Shown one piece after another: positions 20,436 through 29,334 of a stretch of 64,000 bases of DNA (position 1 is the stretch's first letter; the number at the start of each line of letters is the position of its first letter). Source of the stretch: Pseudotabrizicola sediminis (GTDB taxonomy: Bacteria > Pseudomonadota > Alphaproteobacteria > Rhodobacterales > Rhodobacteraceae); the NCBI RefSeq assembly GCF_004745575.1, contig NZ_RPEM01000002.1, positions 372,001 through 436,000 on the forward strand, read 5' to 3'. Made by a program: the position numbers and the translations under genes. Under the pieces are notes generated by a model that was not told the DNA's origin, did no database searches, and saw nothing but the letters and a program-made list of their open reading frames with translations.

Positions 20436-20642
20436 CTAGCTCCCTTTGCTGCGCAGATAGGCGAACCCGACAATCAGCAAAACCGCAACCGCCTGCGCCG
20501 CGATACGATAGCGCATCAGCCGGTTGGCATGTTTGCGGTTGAAATCACCGCCTTTGGCAAAGCCTCCGATCCCGATCATCAGAATGATCAGAACCCCAAG
20601 GCTGGCAAAGGCGGCCAGAATGAACAGCGGATCATCAAGCAT
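20436..20642 (-). CDS. HIG1-like twin transmembrane small protein
   Basis: This 68-residue protein has two hydrophobic helices (about 5-26 and 48-63). The connecting segment GGDFNRKHANRLMRYRIAAQ matches the HIG1 domain, known in mitochondria and alphaproteobacteria as a respiratory supercomplex or cytochrome oxidase accessory factor. It precedes the adenosyltransferase by three bases on the same strand and is probably co-transcribed with it. A direct functional link to cobalamin is not implied. Confidence 0.83.
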   Translation of the reverse strand: MLDDPLFILAAFASLGVLIILMIGIGGFAKGGDFNRKHANRLMRYRIAAQAVAVLLIVGFAYLRSKGS

Positions 20643-20857
20643 GGGTATCCCCTTCCTGTCCGCATGACTTAGGCGTCAATCGCGCAAAAGCGAAGGCCAA
20701 TTTTGCACGCGGGGCCACCCGCAGTGACACTCTGCAGAAAGTATCCGGAAAAGGTTCACCGGCAAAGGCCCGTAACCTGTATTGGCAGCTTTCAAAATAC
20801 GCCCCGCGGAGCATCCGCCGTCACAGCCGCGTCACGCCAAAGACCTGTCACCGACCT

Positions 20858-20892
20858 CCCCCGCATTCCGTGGCAACGCCACCGAGCGGGGG
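20858..20892. terminator. two-tier hairpin downstream of the SDR gene
   Basis: CCCCCGC...GCGGGGG encloses a second perfect stem GTGGC-AAC-GCCAC. It lies 40 bases past the stop of the leftward SDR gene and is the only clear structure in the 289-base gap. The remainder (20643-20857) should hold the promoter of the HIG1-adenosyltransferase pair, but I see no convincing -35/-10 boxes. Confidence 0.5.
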
Positions 20893-20931
20893 CTCGATGC
20901 CCCCCGAGGTGGCCCCTTTGCCCCGGTCACA

Positions 20932-21756
20932 TCACCCTTTGGCAATCAGCCAGTCCAGCGCGCGGGTTGGCAGCACCCGCCGCAAGAACCCCATCAGATG
21001 GGTCGGCGTTGTGACATAATACCGCGCCCGGGGGCGGGGGCTTTCCAGCGCGTGGATCAGTTTTTTCGTCACCGCACTGGCGGGCAGCTCAAACCGGTCT
21101 GGCCCCCGGTCTTCATACAATCGCCCGCGCAGGCCCGTGTATTCCGCCGCGCGCGCCGAGTTTTCCCAGTCGATCCATTTTTCGAAATGCGCAATCGCAT
21201 TGGTGCGGATCCGGCTTGTCACCGGGCCAGGTTCGATCAGGCTGATTGAAATGCCGGTGCCCTGCATCTCGATGCGCAACACATCGGTCAATCCTTCCAA
21301 CGCGAATTTGGTCGAAACATAAGCCCCGCGCCATTTCATCCCGACCAGCCCCAGCACGGACGAGCAATTCACGATCCGCCCATGCCCTTGCGCCCGCATC
21401 ACCGGAATCACCCGGCGGGTCAGGTCGTGGGTGCCGAACAGATTGGTCTCGAAAATCTCGCGCAGCGCGCCGCGCGGCAGGTCTTCCACTGCCCCGGGGC
21501 AGGCAAAGGCCCCGTTGTTGTAAAGCGCATCCAGCGTGCCGCCCGTCGCTTCCAGCACCTGCGCCAGCGCGGTCTCGATGCTGGCCTCATCGGCATAGTC
21601 CAGCCGGGGGCTGTCAAACCCTTCGGCGCGCAGCAGGTCGCAATCGGCCTGCTGCCGGCAACTGGCAAACACCCGCCAGCCCCGCGCCCGCAGCCCGCGC
21701 GCTGCATCCAGCCCGATGCCCGAAGAACATCCGGTGATAAGAATTGATTGTCCCAT
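20932..21756 (-). CDS. short-chain dehydrogenase/reductase
   Basis: This 274-residue SDR-family NAD(P)-dependent oxidoreductase has the cofactor motif TGCSSGIG near residue 8, NNGAFACPGAVEDL (the NNAG-like motif) near 86, catalytic Ser in IVNCSSVLGLVG, and YVSTK (Tyr-x3-Lys). It has a longer C-terminal tail (KLIHALESPRPRARYYVTTP) common in the group acting on lipids or retinol-like substrates. The substrate is unknown. The start at 21756 (MGQSILITG) fits the family; upstream in-frame codons are not conserved. Confidence 0.88.
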   Translation of the reverse strand: MGQSILITGCSSGIGLDAARGLRARGWRVFASCRQQADCDLLRAEGFDSPRLDYADEASIETALAQVLEATGGTLDALYNNGAFACPGAVEDLPRGALREIFETNLFGTHDLTRRVIPVMRAQGHGRIVNCSSVLGLVGMKWRGAYVSTKFALEGLTDVLRIEMQGTGISISLIEPGPVTSRIRTNAIAHFEKWIDWENSARAAEYTGLRGRLYEDRGPDRFELPASAVTKKLIHALESPRPRARYYVTTPTHLMGFLRRVLPTRALDWLIAKG

Positions 21757-21847
21757 GCTCTGCCCGTTCGTTTTTTCCCTGCTTAGGGCGAAACGACCGG
21801 TCCGCAAAGCGGTATTGCGGATAGGTTTTGCTGACTGGGACCAGAGT

Positions 21848-22360
21848 CTATGGCGCGCTGTCGCTCAGGAACGACATCGACATGAACCCGTCGACGCCAT
21901 CGCCTTCCAGCCGCACACGTGCCCAGCCATTGTCTTCGACCGCAACCACGGTCACGGCTTCCCCGCGGGTCAACCGGCCCAGGACATCATCCCGGGTCGA
22001 CGGGCCGATGCGTACGTTCACCGATCGCCCGGTCACATACCACACCGCGCCGTCTGGGGCGGTCTCGGCCCCGGTCACGGGTGCGGCCTGCCGCATGATC
22101 GGCTGTGCCGCGCCAAACGACGCAAGCACCATTGCCTCTTCCGGGGCAGGGACGGTCTGGGGGGCACTGGCCACCGGTGCTGCAAAAGCAGCCCCTGACG
22201 GCGCATCCATCGCCATCGTTTCATCCGCAACCGGCACCACAACCCTTGCCGGTGTCCGCGCCGCCTCTGTCAGGCCAAAGCGCATTTGCCCCTTGTCCTG
22301 CCCCCCGATCTGAAGGGTCAGGAAAAGCCCCGCGCAGAGCAGCAACAGCATTCGGATCAT
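21848..22360 (-). CDS. exported SH3-domain protein
   Basis: This 170-residue protein has an N-terminal hydrophobic segment (about 4-18, MLLLLCAGLFLTLQ) acting as a signal or membrane anchor. A Pro/Ala-rich linker follows, then a bacterial SH3 domain at about 105-170 (WYVTGRSVNVRIGPSTRDDVLGRL and AVEDNGWARVRLEG). Such domains bind peptidoglycan or other envelope partners. I chose the ATG ending at 22360 because AGGTG lies five bases upstream. It is divergent from parC across 195 bases. Confidence 0.82.
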   Translation of the reverse strand: MIRMLLLLCAGLFLTLQIGGQDKGQMRFGLTEAARTPARVVVPVADETMAMDAPSGAAFAAPVASAPQTVPAPEEAMVLASFGAAQPIMRQAAPVTGAETAPDGAVWYVTGRSVNVRIGPSTRDDVLGRLTRGEAVTVVAVEDNGWARVRLEGDGVDGFMSMSFLSDSAP

Positions 22361-22555
22361 TCGGGCACCTGAAATTCTTGGGGCAAAAAGCTGTGTGAAG
22401 GCCATCTTCACACGTCATCACACCGCCTCAACCCGCTGTGATGCAAAAAGTTCCCGACATTTCTGATATCCCCCGACGTCCCGATCCGAGAACCCCTGAC
22501 ATGCCGCCCGCATTTCGGTCTGGACCGGCAGCGCACTGCAGATTACACCACGCCC

Positions 22556-24859
22556 ATGTCAGACAACACCGATCCGCCCAAGACCGAACCTGTCGAAATG
22601 GCCGAGCCGCTGAGCCGCGCCATTGGCGAGCGGTATCTGACCTATGCGCTGTCCACCATCATGCACCGTGCGCTGCCCGATGCGCGTGACGGGCTCAAAC
22701 CCGTCCACCGGCGCATCCTGTTTGCCATGCGCGAACTGCGGCTTTCGGCCACCAGCGCTTTCCGCAAATCGGCCAAGATCGCTGGCGACGTGATGGGCAA
22801 TTACCACCCTCACGGCGACGCCGCGATCTATGACGCGATGGCGCGTCTGGCGCAGGATTTCAACGTCCGCTACCCGCTGGTGAATGGTCAGGGCAACTTC
22901 GGCAACATCGACGGCGATAACCCCGCCGCCGCGCGTTATACCGAGGCGCGGCTGACCGCGATTGCCGAAACCCTGATGGAAGGGCTGGCCGAAAACGCGG
23001 TCGACTATCGCCCCAACTATGATGGCACGCTGGAAGAGCCTGTCGTCATGCCCGCCGCCTTTCCGAACCTGCTGGCCAATGGGTCCAGCGGTATTGCCGT
23101 CGGCATGGCCACCAACATCCCGCCGCACAATCTGGACGAGCTGATTCAGGGCTGCCACGCGATGCTGCGCAACCCCGACATCACCACGACGGAGCTGGTC
23201 GATCTGATCCCCGGCCCCGATTTCCCGACCGGCGGCGTGATGGTGGAACCGCGTTCGGTGATGCTGGATGCCTATGAGACGGGCCGCGGTTCCTTCCGCA
23301 CCCGCGCCAAGTGGGAGGTCGAGGATCTGGGCCGGGGCACCTGGCAGATTGTGGTGACTGAAATCCCGTATCAGGTCGCCAAATCCAAGCTGATCGAAAA
23401 ACTGGCCGAGCTGATCCAGACCAAGAAAATCCCGCTGCTGGCCGATGTGCGCGACGAATCGACCGAAGATGTCCGCATCGTGCTGGAACCGCGCGCCAAA
23501 ACGGTCGACCCCGATATGCTGATGGGCACGCTGTTCCGCAATTCCGATCTGGAAACCCGCTTCAGCCTGAACATGAACGTGCTGATCGACGGCAAGGTGC
23601 CAAAGGTCTGCAGCCTGAAAGAGGTGCTTAAGGCCTTCCTTGACCACCGCCGCAACGTGCTGCGCCGCCGGTCGGAACACCGGATGGAAAAGATCGACCA
23701 CCGGCTGGAGATTCTCGAAGGGTTCATCATCACCTTCCTGAACCTTGACCGGGTGATCGACATCATCCGCTATGACGCCGACCCCAAATCCGCCCTGATG
23801 CGCGAACATTGGGGCAAGCCCCATGCCCGCGCGATGTCGGAAAAGGACTACACCGCCCCCGCCCCGGGTGAGGGTGAGTTGACCGAGGTGCAGGCCGAGG
23901 CCATCCTGAACATGCGCCTGCGGTCATTGCGCAAGCTTGAAGAGATGGAGCTGATCGCCGAACGCGATGCCCTTATGAAGGAACGCGCCGGGCTGGCCGA
24001 GCTGTTGGACAGCGACCGTTTGCAATGGAAGCAGATCGGCGTCGAGCTGGAAGCCATCCGCAAGCAATTCGGCAAGGCCACGAAACTCGGCGCCCGCCGC
24101 ACCGCCTTTGCCGAAGCCGGCGTGATCGAGGATGTGCCGTTCGAGGCGATGATCGAACGCGAACCGATCACCGTGATCTGCTCGAAAATGGGCTGGATCC
24201 GGGCGATGAAGGGCCATGTCGATCTGGCGGCGGAACAAAAGTTCAAGGATGGCGATGGCCCGCGCTTTGCCTTCCATGCCGAAACCACCGACAAGATCCT
24301 GCTGATCGCCGCCAATGGCCGGTTCTACACGCTGATCGGGGCCAACCTGCCCGGTGGGCGTGGCATGGGGGAACCCGTGCGCCTGATGGTCGATCTGCCC
24401 AATGACGCCGAAATCGTCTACCTTACGATCTTCCAGCCGGGGCAGAAACTGCTGGTGGCCTCCTCTGCCGGGGACGGGTTCATCGTGCCGTCCGAAGAGG
24501 TGTTGGCCCAGACACGCGCGGGCAAGCAAGTGCTTACCGTGCGCGACGGCGTGACCACAAAGGTCGTCACCGTGGCGCGCGGCGATCATGTGGCTGTGGT
24601 CGGTGAAAATCGCAAAGTGCTGGTTTTCCCGTTGTCCGAGCTGCCCGAAATGGCGCGCGGCAAGGGCGTGCGGCTGCAAAAGTACAAGGATGGCGGGCTG
24701 TCGGATGCCATCACCTTCACGCTGGCCGATGGCCTGACTTGGAAAGACCCCGCCGGGCGTACACGGTCGGAACCCGATCTGGCCGAATGGCTGGGGCCGC
24801 GCGCCGGGGCGGGCAAGATGGCCCCGCGCGGGTTCCCGCGCGACAACACCTTTACCTGA
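22556..24859 (+). CDS. parC: DNA topoisomerase IV subunit A
   Basis: ParC is the DNA-cleaving subunit of topoisomerase IV, which decatenates daughter chromosomes. The 767-residue protein begins with the winged-helix/tower region ([23 protein letters not shown] at about 14-36). It has the catalytic Tyr128 in AARYTEARL and the QRP-like quinolone-pocket segment [12 protein letters not shown]. The coiled-coil and C-terminal beta-propeller (from about 500) are shorter than in GyrA and lack a clear GyrA box, which supports ParC over GyrA. The stop overlaps the convergent bhcR gene by 8 bases. Confidence 0.94.
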   Translation: MSDNTDPPKTEPVEMAEPLSRAIGERYLTYALSTIMHRALPDARDGLKPVHRRILFAMRELRLSATSAFRKSAKIAGDVMGNYHPHGDAAIYDAMARLAQDFNVRYPLVNGQGNFGNIDGDNPAAARYTEARLTAIAETLMEGLAENAVDYRPNYDGTLEEPVVMPAAFPNLLANGSSGIAVGMATNIPPHNLDELIQGCHAMLRNPDITTTELVDLIPGPDFPTGGVMVEPRSVMLDAYETGRGSFRTRAKWEVEDLGRGTWQIVVTEIPYQVAKSKLIEKLAELIQTKKIPLLADVRDESTEDVRIVLEPRAKTVDPDMLMGTLFRNSDLETRFSLNMNVLIDGKVPKVCSLKEVLKAFLDHRRNVLRRRSEHRMEKIDHRLEILEGFIITFLNLDRVIDIIRYDADPKSALMREHWGKPHARAMSEKDYTAPAPGEGELTEVQAEAILNMRLRSLRKLEEMELIAERDALMKERAGLAELLDSDRLQWKQIGVELEAIRKQFGKATKLGARRTAFAEAGVIEDVPFEAMIEREPITVICSKMGWIRAMKGHVDLAAEQKFKDGDGPRFAFHAETTDKILLIAANGRFYTLIGANLPGGRGMGEPVRLMVDLPNDAEIVYLTIFQPGQKLLVASSAGDGFIVPSEEVLAQTRAGKQVLTVRDGVTTKVVTVARGDHVAVVGENRKVLVFPLSELPEMARGKGVRLQKYKDGGLSDAITFTLADGLTWKDPAGRTRSEPDLAEWLGPRAGAGKMAPRGFPRDNTFT

Positions 24860-25679
24860 CGCCTTGGGGCAACACGCCCCCGGTGGCTTGCGTCACCTGA
24901 TCCGCCGCAGCCCGCACAAGCGCGCCGATCCGCGCAGTATCGTCCAGCGCCATGCGGAAGGCGGGGCCAGAGACGGAAAGCCCCGCCACCGGCTCGGCGT
25001 GGCTGTTGAAGATGGGGGCCGCCACGCAGCGCATGCCGGGCGCGCGTTCCTGATCGTCCACCGCATAGCCGCGTGCGCGGATGGCGGCCAGATCGCGCAT
25101 CAGGTCCGCTTCGGTGCCCAGCGTCAGGTCGGTGAACCGCTCCAGCCCCTTGCGCTCGATCACCCGCCGCACCCGGATCTCGCCATACCAGGCCAGCAGC
25201 GCCTTGCCGATGCCCGACACATGCATCGGGGCCTTGGTGCCGGGCGGGAAAAACGCGCGGATCGCCTCGTGCGTTTCCACCTGTGACAGGAACAGAACCT
25301 CATCCCCGGCCTCGATGCCCAGATTGGCGGTCTCGCCGCTGTCGCGCATCAGCATGTCCATCGGGTGCCGTGCGCGTTCCACCACCTTGGTGCGGCGCAG
25401 GAACGTGCTGCCGACGCGGAACGCACCGGGGCCGACATGCCATAACTGCCCGCCTTCCTCGGCCTCCACCATGTCGCGGCCCTGCAGGGTGACCAGTGCG
25501 CGGAACACCGTCGCCACCGCCTCGCCGCTGGCCGCCGCCAGTTCCGACAGTGACAATCCGGGCCGCGCCGCCACCAGTTCCAACAGCGCCAGCCCGCGGT
25601 CCAGCGCCTGCACGGTGTTCTGGTCGGTCTTGTCATGAAACGCCTTGGGGCGTCCACGCGGGCGGGGGGTATTGGCCAT
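24852..25679 (-). CDS. bhcR: IclR-family regulator of the beta-hydroxyaspartate cycle
   Basis: This 275-residue IclR-type transcription factor has an N-terminal winged helix (about 20-80: VQALDRGLALLELVAARPGLSLSELA) and a C-terminal effector domain (about 100-265: FFPPGTKAPMHVSGIGKALLAW, APGMRCVAAPIFNSHAEPVAGLSVSGP). It is divergent from bhcA, which matches the known bhcR-bhcABCD arrangement. In Paracoccus BhcR is reported to control the operon in response to glyoxylate. A palindrome in the 154-base spacer is a candidate operator. The N-terminus is basic (RPRGRPKAF). Confidence 0.92.
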   Translation of the reverse strand: MANTPRPRGRPKAFHDKTDQNTVQALDRGLALLELVAARPGLSLSELAAASGEAVATVFRALVTLQGRDMVEAEEGGQLWHVGPGAFRVGSTFLRRTKVVERARHPMDMLMRDSGETANLGIEAGDEVLFLSQVETHEAIRAFFPPGTKAPMHVSGIGKALLAWYGEIRVRRVIERKGLERFTDLTLGTEADLMRDLAAIRARGYAVDDQERAPGMRCVAAPIFNSHAEPVAGLSVSGPAFRMALDDTARIGALVRAAADQVTQATGGVLPQGVR

Positions 25680-25764
25680 GTCTCATCCCTTGGGGGTTGT
25701 GATGAAAAACGCTTATGACTTGATATTGCGCAAGAATAGCATGTCGGTAGAAAAATGAAAAACC

Positions 25765-25805
25765 TTTTCGAAAAAATTGGCGCACTGCGTTGCCTCCCCT
25801 ATAGT
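25765..25805 (+). promoter_or_regulatory. bhcA promoter with candidate BhcR palindrome
   Basis: TTGGCG (25777-25782) and TATAGT (25800-25805) are separated by exactly 17 bases and read toward bhcA, predicting a start near 25812. The perfect palindrome TTTTCGAAAA (25765-25774) abuts the -35 box, a position suited to an activator. GGAGGAG at 25822-25828 is the bhcA ribosome-binding site. Confidence 0.62.
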
Positions 25806-25833
25806 CGGGACAACAGCGCTTGGAGGAGCCGCC

Positions 25834-27024
25834 ATGTATTCCCAGAACCCCGTCTTCATCCCCGGCCCGACCAATATCCCCGAGGTCATCCGCAAGGCCT
25901 GCGACATGCCCACGCTGGACCACCGCTCGCCCGCCTTTGCCCGGCTGTTCCGGCCTGCGGTGGCGGGGGTCCGCCGTGTGCTGAAGATGGCCGAAGGCGA
26001 GGTCATCGTTCTGCCCTCCACCGGCACCGGCGGGTGGGAGGCTGCGATCACCAACACCCTGTCGCCCGGCGACACCGTTCTGGCCGCCCGATTTGGGATG
26101 TTCAGCCACCGCTGGATCGACCTGTGCCAACGCCACGGATTGCGCGTGCAGATCATCGAGACACCATGGGGAGAAGGCGCGCCGCTGGGCCAGATCGAAG
26201 CCGCGCTGCGGGCCGATACCACCGGCACCATCAAGGCGGTGCTGGCCACCCATAACGAGACCGCCACCGGCGTCCGGTCGGACATCGCCGGCCTGCGCTG
26301 CGCCATGGACGCGGCAGGCCATGGCGCGATGCTGATGGTTGACGGCGTGTCGTCCATCGGGTCGATGCCGTTTGAGATGGGCGCGTGGGGCGTCGATATC
26401 GCGGTGGCGGGGAGCCAGAAGGGTTTCATGCTGCCCGCCGGTCTGGCGATCCTTGGCGTCAGCCCGAAAGCCCTGGCCGCAATGGAAACCGCCACCCTGC
26501 CGCGCACCTTCTTTGACTTCCGAGACATGCTGAAAGGCTATGCCGCCGGCGGTTTTCCCTATACCCCGCCCGTTGGTCTGATCGCCGGTCTGGCCCGCGC
26601 GATCGAGATGCTGGAGGATGAGGGTCTGGACGCCGTCTACGCCCGCCACCACCGCCTTGCGACCGGGGTCCGCCGCGCGGTTGCGGCCTGGGGCATGACG
26701 CCCTGCGCCGTGGCGCCCGATCTTTACTCCGACACGGTCACCGCCGTCATGGTGCCCGCAGGCTGCTACGGCACCGATCTGGTGAAACTGGCGGCCGAGA
26801 AATACGACGTGGCCTTTGGCGTCGGTCTGGGGGAAGTGGCGGGAAAGGTGTTCCGCATCGGCCACTTAGGCATGCTGACCGATGTGATGGTCCTGTCGGG
26901 CCTTGCCACGGCCGAGATGTGCATGGCCGATCTGGGCTGGCCCGTCACGCTTGGGTCGGGCGTGGCAGCGGCGCAGGAGTATTATCGCGGCTCATCTGTG
27001 GCGATGGCCATGGCGGCGGAGTGA
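25834..27024 (+). CDS. bhcA: aspartate-glyoxylate aminotransferase
   Basis: BhcA transfers the amino group of aspartate to glyoxylate, giving glycine and oxaloacetate, and so regenerates the glycine acceptor of the beta-hydroxyaspartate cycle. The 396-residue class V, PLP-dependent enzyme begins MYSQNPVFIPGPTNIPEVIR, has MVDGVSSIGSMPFEM (PLP-ring Asp170) and the PLP Lys196 in AVAGSQKGFMLPAG. Serine- or alanine-glyoxylate aminotransferase is the generic family name; the bhcR/BCD neighbours make BhcA the better call. The start has a strong ribosome-binding site. Confidence 0.93.
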   Translation: MYSQNPVFIPGPTNIPEVIRKACDMPTLDHRSPAFARLFRPAVAGVRRVLKMAEGEVIVLPSTGTGGWEAAITNTLSPGDTVLAARFGMFSHRWIDLCQRHGLRVQIIETPWGEGAPLGQIEAALRADTTGTIKAVLATHNETATGVRSDIAGLRCAMDAAGHGAMLMVDGVSSIGSMPFEMGAWGVDIAVAGSQKGFMLPAGLAILGVSPKALAAMETATLPRTFFDFRDMLKGYAAGGFPYTPPVGLIAGLARAIEMLEDEGLDAVYARHHRLATGVRRAVAAWGMTPCAVAPDLYSDTVTAVMVPAGCYGTDLVKLAAEKYDVAFGVGLGEVAGKVFRIGHLGMLTDVMVLSGLATAEMCMADLGWPVTLGSGVAAAQEYYRGSSVAMAMAAE

Positions 27025-27034
27025 GGCCGAAAGG

Positions 27035-27086
27035 CCGGGGGGCTGTCTGCCCCCCGGACCCCCCGAGGGTATTTGAGAACAGGAGA
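27035..27086 (+). repeat. dispersed hairpin-TATTT repeat, copy A
   Basis: A perfect 8-bp hairpin (CCGGGGGG / CCCCCCGG, 7-base loop, 27035-27057) is followed by GAGGGTATTTGAGAACAGGA (27065-27084). It lies between bhcA and bhcB in the same direction. The end of the element and the following bases form the bhcB ribosome-binding site (AGGAGAGGG), so it could tune bhcB expression relative to bhcA. Confidence 0.7.
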
Positions 27087-27097
27087 GGGATAACAAG

Positions 27098-28069
27098 ATG
27101 AAGGATCTGCCCCAGATGTATGTGCCGACCTTTGACGATGTGATCGCGGCGCATGACCGCATCCGTCCCCATATCCACCGCACGCCGGTTCTGACGTCGA
27201 GCTATTTCAACGAGTTGACCGGGGCCGAACTGTTCTTCAAATGCGAGAACTTTCAGAAGGCCGGGGCGTTCAAGGTGCGCGGGGCCTGCAACGCTGTGTT
27301 TGGCCTGAGCGAAGAGCAGGCGCGGGCAGGGGTTTGCACCCATTCCAGCGGCAACCATGCGCTGAGCCTGTCTTATGCGGCGGGGCGGCGGGGAATCCCA
27401 TGCAACGTGGTGATGCCGCGCACGGCCCCGCAGGCCAAGAAAGATGCGGTGCGGGGCTATGGTGGGGTGATCACGGAATGCGAGCCATCCACCAGCAGCC
27501 GCGAGGCGGTGTTTGCCCAGGTGCAGGCGCGGACGGGGGGCGAGTTTGTGCACCCCTACAATGACGCTCGCGTGATTGCCGGGCAGGCCACCTGTTCACG
27601 TGAACTGCTTGAACAGGTTGAGGAATTGGACTGCGTGATCGCGCCGATTGGCGGGGGCGGCATGATTTCGGGCACCTGCCTGACCATGAGCGCGGTGGCA
27701 CCCGGGGTAGATGTTTACGCCGCCGAGCCGTTGAATGCTGATGATGCCTATCGCAGTTTCAAGGCTGGAAAGATCATTGCCGATGATGCGCCCGAAACCG
27801 TGGCTGACGGGTTGAAGGTACCGCTGAAAGACCTGACCTGGCATTTCGTCTCGAAACACGTGGCCGATATTTTCACTGCCACCGAAGACGAGATCATCGA
27901 GGCGATGAAGCTGACGTGGCAGCGGATGAAGATCGTGATGGAGCCAAGCTGCGCCGTGCCGCTTGCTACCATTCTGAAAAACAAGGATGTTTTCCGGGGG
28001 CGGCGCGTTGGCGTCATCATCACCGGGGGAAACGTCGATCTGGACACTTTGCCTTGGATGAAAGGGTAA
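27098..28069 (+). CDS. bhcB: erythro-beta-hydroxyaspartate dehydratase
   Basis: BhcB dehydrates (2R,3S)-beta-hydroxyaspartate to iminosuccinate. The 323-residue fold-type II PLP enzyme is of the serine/threonine dehydratase type: PLP Lys59 in NFQKAGAFKVRGA, the phosphate or substrate loop HSSGNHALSLSYAA, and the tetraglycine loop IGGGGMISGT. Alone it would be called a threonine dehydratase or serine racemase; its place between bhcA and bhcC supports the specific call. It has no C-terminal ACT regulatory domain. bhcC starts 4 bases after its stop. Confidence 0.93.
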   Translation: MKDLPQMYVPTFDDVIAAHDRIRPHIHRTPVLTSSYFNELTGAELFFKCENFQKAGAFKVRGACNAVFGLSEEQARAGVCTHSSGNHALSLSYAAGRRGIPCNVVMPRTAPQAKKDAVRGYGGVITECEPSTSSREAVFAQVQARTGGEFVHPYNDARVIAGQATCSRELLEQVEELDCVIAPIGGGGMISGTCLTMSAVAPGVDVYAAEPLNADDAYRSFKAGKIIADDAPETVADGLKVPLKDLTWHFVSKHVADIFTATEDEIIEAMKLTWQRMKIVMEPSCAVPLATILKNKDVFRGRRVGVIITGGNVDLDTLPWMKG

Positions 28070-28073
28070 CACC

Positions 28074-29237
28074 ATGAACAAGCACGCAGATTTCGAAGGG
28101 TTTGAAGTGGGCTATGACATTCCGGCCCTGCCGGGGATGGATGAGGCCGACATCCAGACGCCATGCCTTGTGCTGGATCTGAACGCTTTGGAGCGCAATA
28201 TCAAGAAGATGGGCGACTATGCCCGCGCCCATGGCATGCGCCACCGGGTGCATGGCAAGATGCACAAATCGGTCGATGTAGCCTTGCTGCAGGAGCGGCT
28301 GGGCGGGTCGGTGGGCGTGTGCTGCCAGAAGGTATCGGAGGCCGAGGTCTTTGCGCGCGGCGGCATCAAGGATGTGCTGGTGTCCAATCAGGTGCGCGAC
28401 CCGGCCAAGATTGACCGGCTGGCGCGGATGCCGAAATTGGGTGCAAGAACAATTGTTTGCGTGGATATGCTGGACAATGTGGCCGACCTGTCGGCGGCGG
28501 CGGTGCGGCATGGCACGACCATCGAATGTCTGGTGGAAATCGACTGCGGCGCGGGGCGATGTGGAGTGAAGACCACGCCGGAAGTGGTGGCGATCGCGCA
28601 GGCGATTGATACGGCACCGGGGCTGAAATTCGCAGGGCTGCAGGCCTATCAGGGCGCGATGCAGCACATGGACAGCTATGAGGACCGCAAGGCCAAGATC
28701 GGCCTAGCCGTGGCGCAGGTGAAGGACGCGGTGGACGGGCTGAAGGCGGTGGGGCTGGACTGTGACATTGTCGGCGGTGGCGGCACTGGCAGCTATTATT
28801 TCGAAAGCACTTCAGGGGTTTACAACGAATTGCAATGCGGCAGCTATGCGTTCATGGATGCCGATTATGGCCGGATTCTGGACAAGGACGGCAAGCGGAT
28901 TGATCAGGGCGAATGGGAGAATGCGCTGTTCATCCTGACCTCTGTGATGTCGCATGCCAAGCCCGACAAGGCGATTGTGGATGCCGGGTTGAAGGCGCAA
29001 TCGGTGGATTCGGGCCTGCCGGTGATCTTTGGCCGGACGGATGTGAAATACGTCAAATGCAGTGATGAGCATGGCGTGGTGGATGACCCGGCGGGGGTGC
29101 TGAAGGTGAATGACAAGCTGCGGCTGGTGCCGGGGCACTGCGATCCGACCTGCAATGTGCATGACTGGTACGTGGGCGTGCGGGGCGGCAAGGTCGAGGT
29201 GGTCTGGCCGGTGTCTGCGCGGGGCAAGGCGTATTGA
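28074..29237 (+). CDS. bhcC: beta-hydroxyaspartate aldolase
   Basis: BhcC condenses glycine and glyoxylate to (2R,3S)-beta-hydroxyaspartate, the first carbon-joining step of the cycle. The 387-residue protein is of the D-threonine aldolase-like, fold-type III PLP family: TPCLVLDLNALERNIKKM, then RHRVHGKMHKSVDVA with Lys62 as the likely PLP Lys, and the metal-binding end LVPGHCDPTCNVHDWYVG. DSD1/D-serine dehydratase-like proteins share the fold. The gene is tightly linked to bhcB and is followed by a 31-codon ORF before bhcD. Confidence 0.93.
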   Translation: MNKHADFEGFEVGYDIPALPGMDEADIQTPCLVLDLNALERNIKKMGDYARAHGMRHRVHGKMHKSVDVALLQERLGGSVGVCCQKVSEAEVFARGGIKDVLVSNQVRDPAKIDRLARMPKLGARTIVCVDMLDNVADLSAAAVRHGTTIECLVEIDCGAGRCGVKTTPEVVAIAQAIDTAPGLKFAGLQAYQGAMQHMDSYEDRKAKIGLAVAQVKDAVDGLKAVGLDCDIVGGGGTGSYYFESTSGVYNELQCGSYAFMDADYGRILDKDGKRIDQGEWENALFILTSVMSHAKPDKAIVDAGLKAQSVDSGLPVIFGRTDVKYVKCSDEHGVVDDPAGVLKVNDKLRLVPGHCDPTCNVHDWYVGVRGGKVEVVWPVSARGKAY

Positions 29238-29238
29238 G

Positions 29239-29334
29239 ATGAAAATCGAACATATGGTTTGGGTCTGGCCCGCGTATGGCGCGCGTATGGCAAACGTCAT
29301 GACGCTGGTGCGGGCAGGTGGGGTGCGGGCATGA
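29239..29334 (+). CDS. possible 31-residue small ORF between bhcC and bhcD
   Basis: An ATG one base after the bhcC stop opens a 31-codon frame. It starts MKIEHMVWVWPAYGARM and ends RAGGVRA, with a stop that overlaps the bhcD start as ATGA. It fills the whole bhcC-bhcD gap. I recognise no family, and the ribosome-binding site is weak (AAGG about 10 bases upstream). It may be a coupling leader for bhcD, or chance. Confidence 0.35.
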   Translation: MKIEHMVWVWPAYGARMANVMTLVRAGGVRA

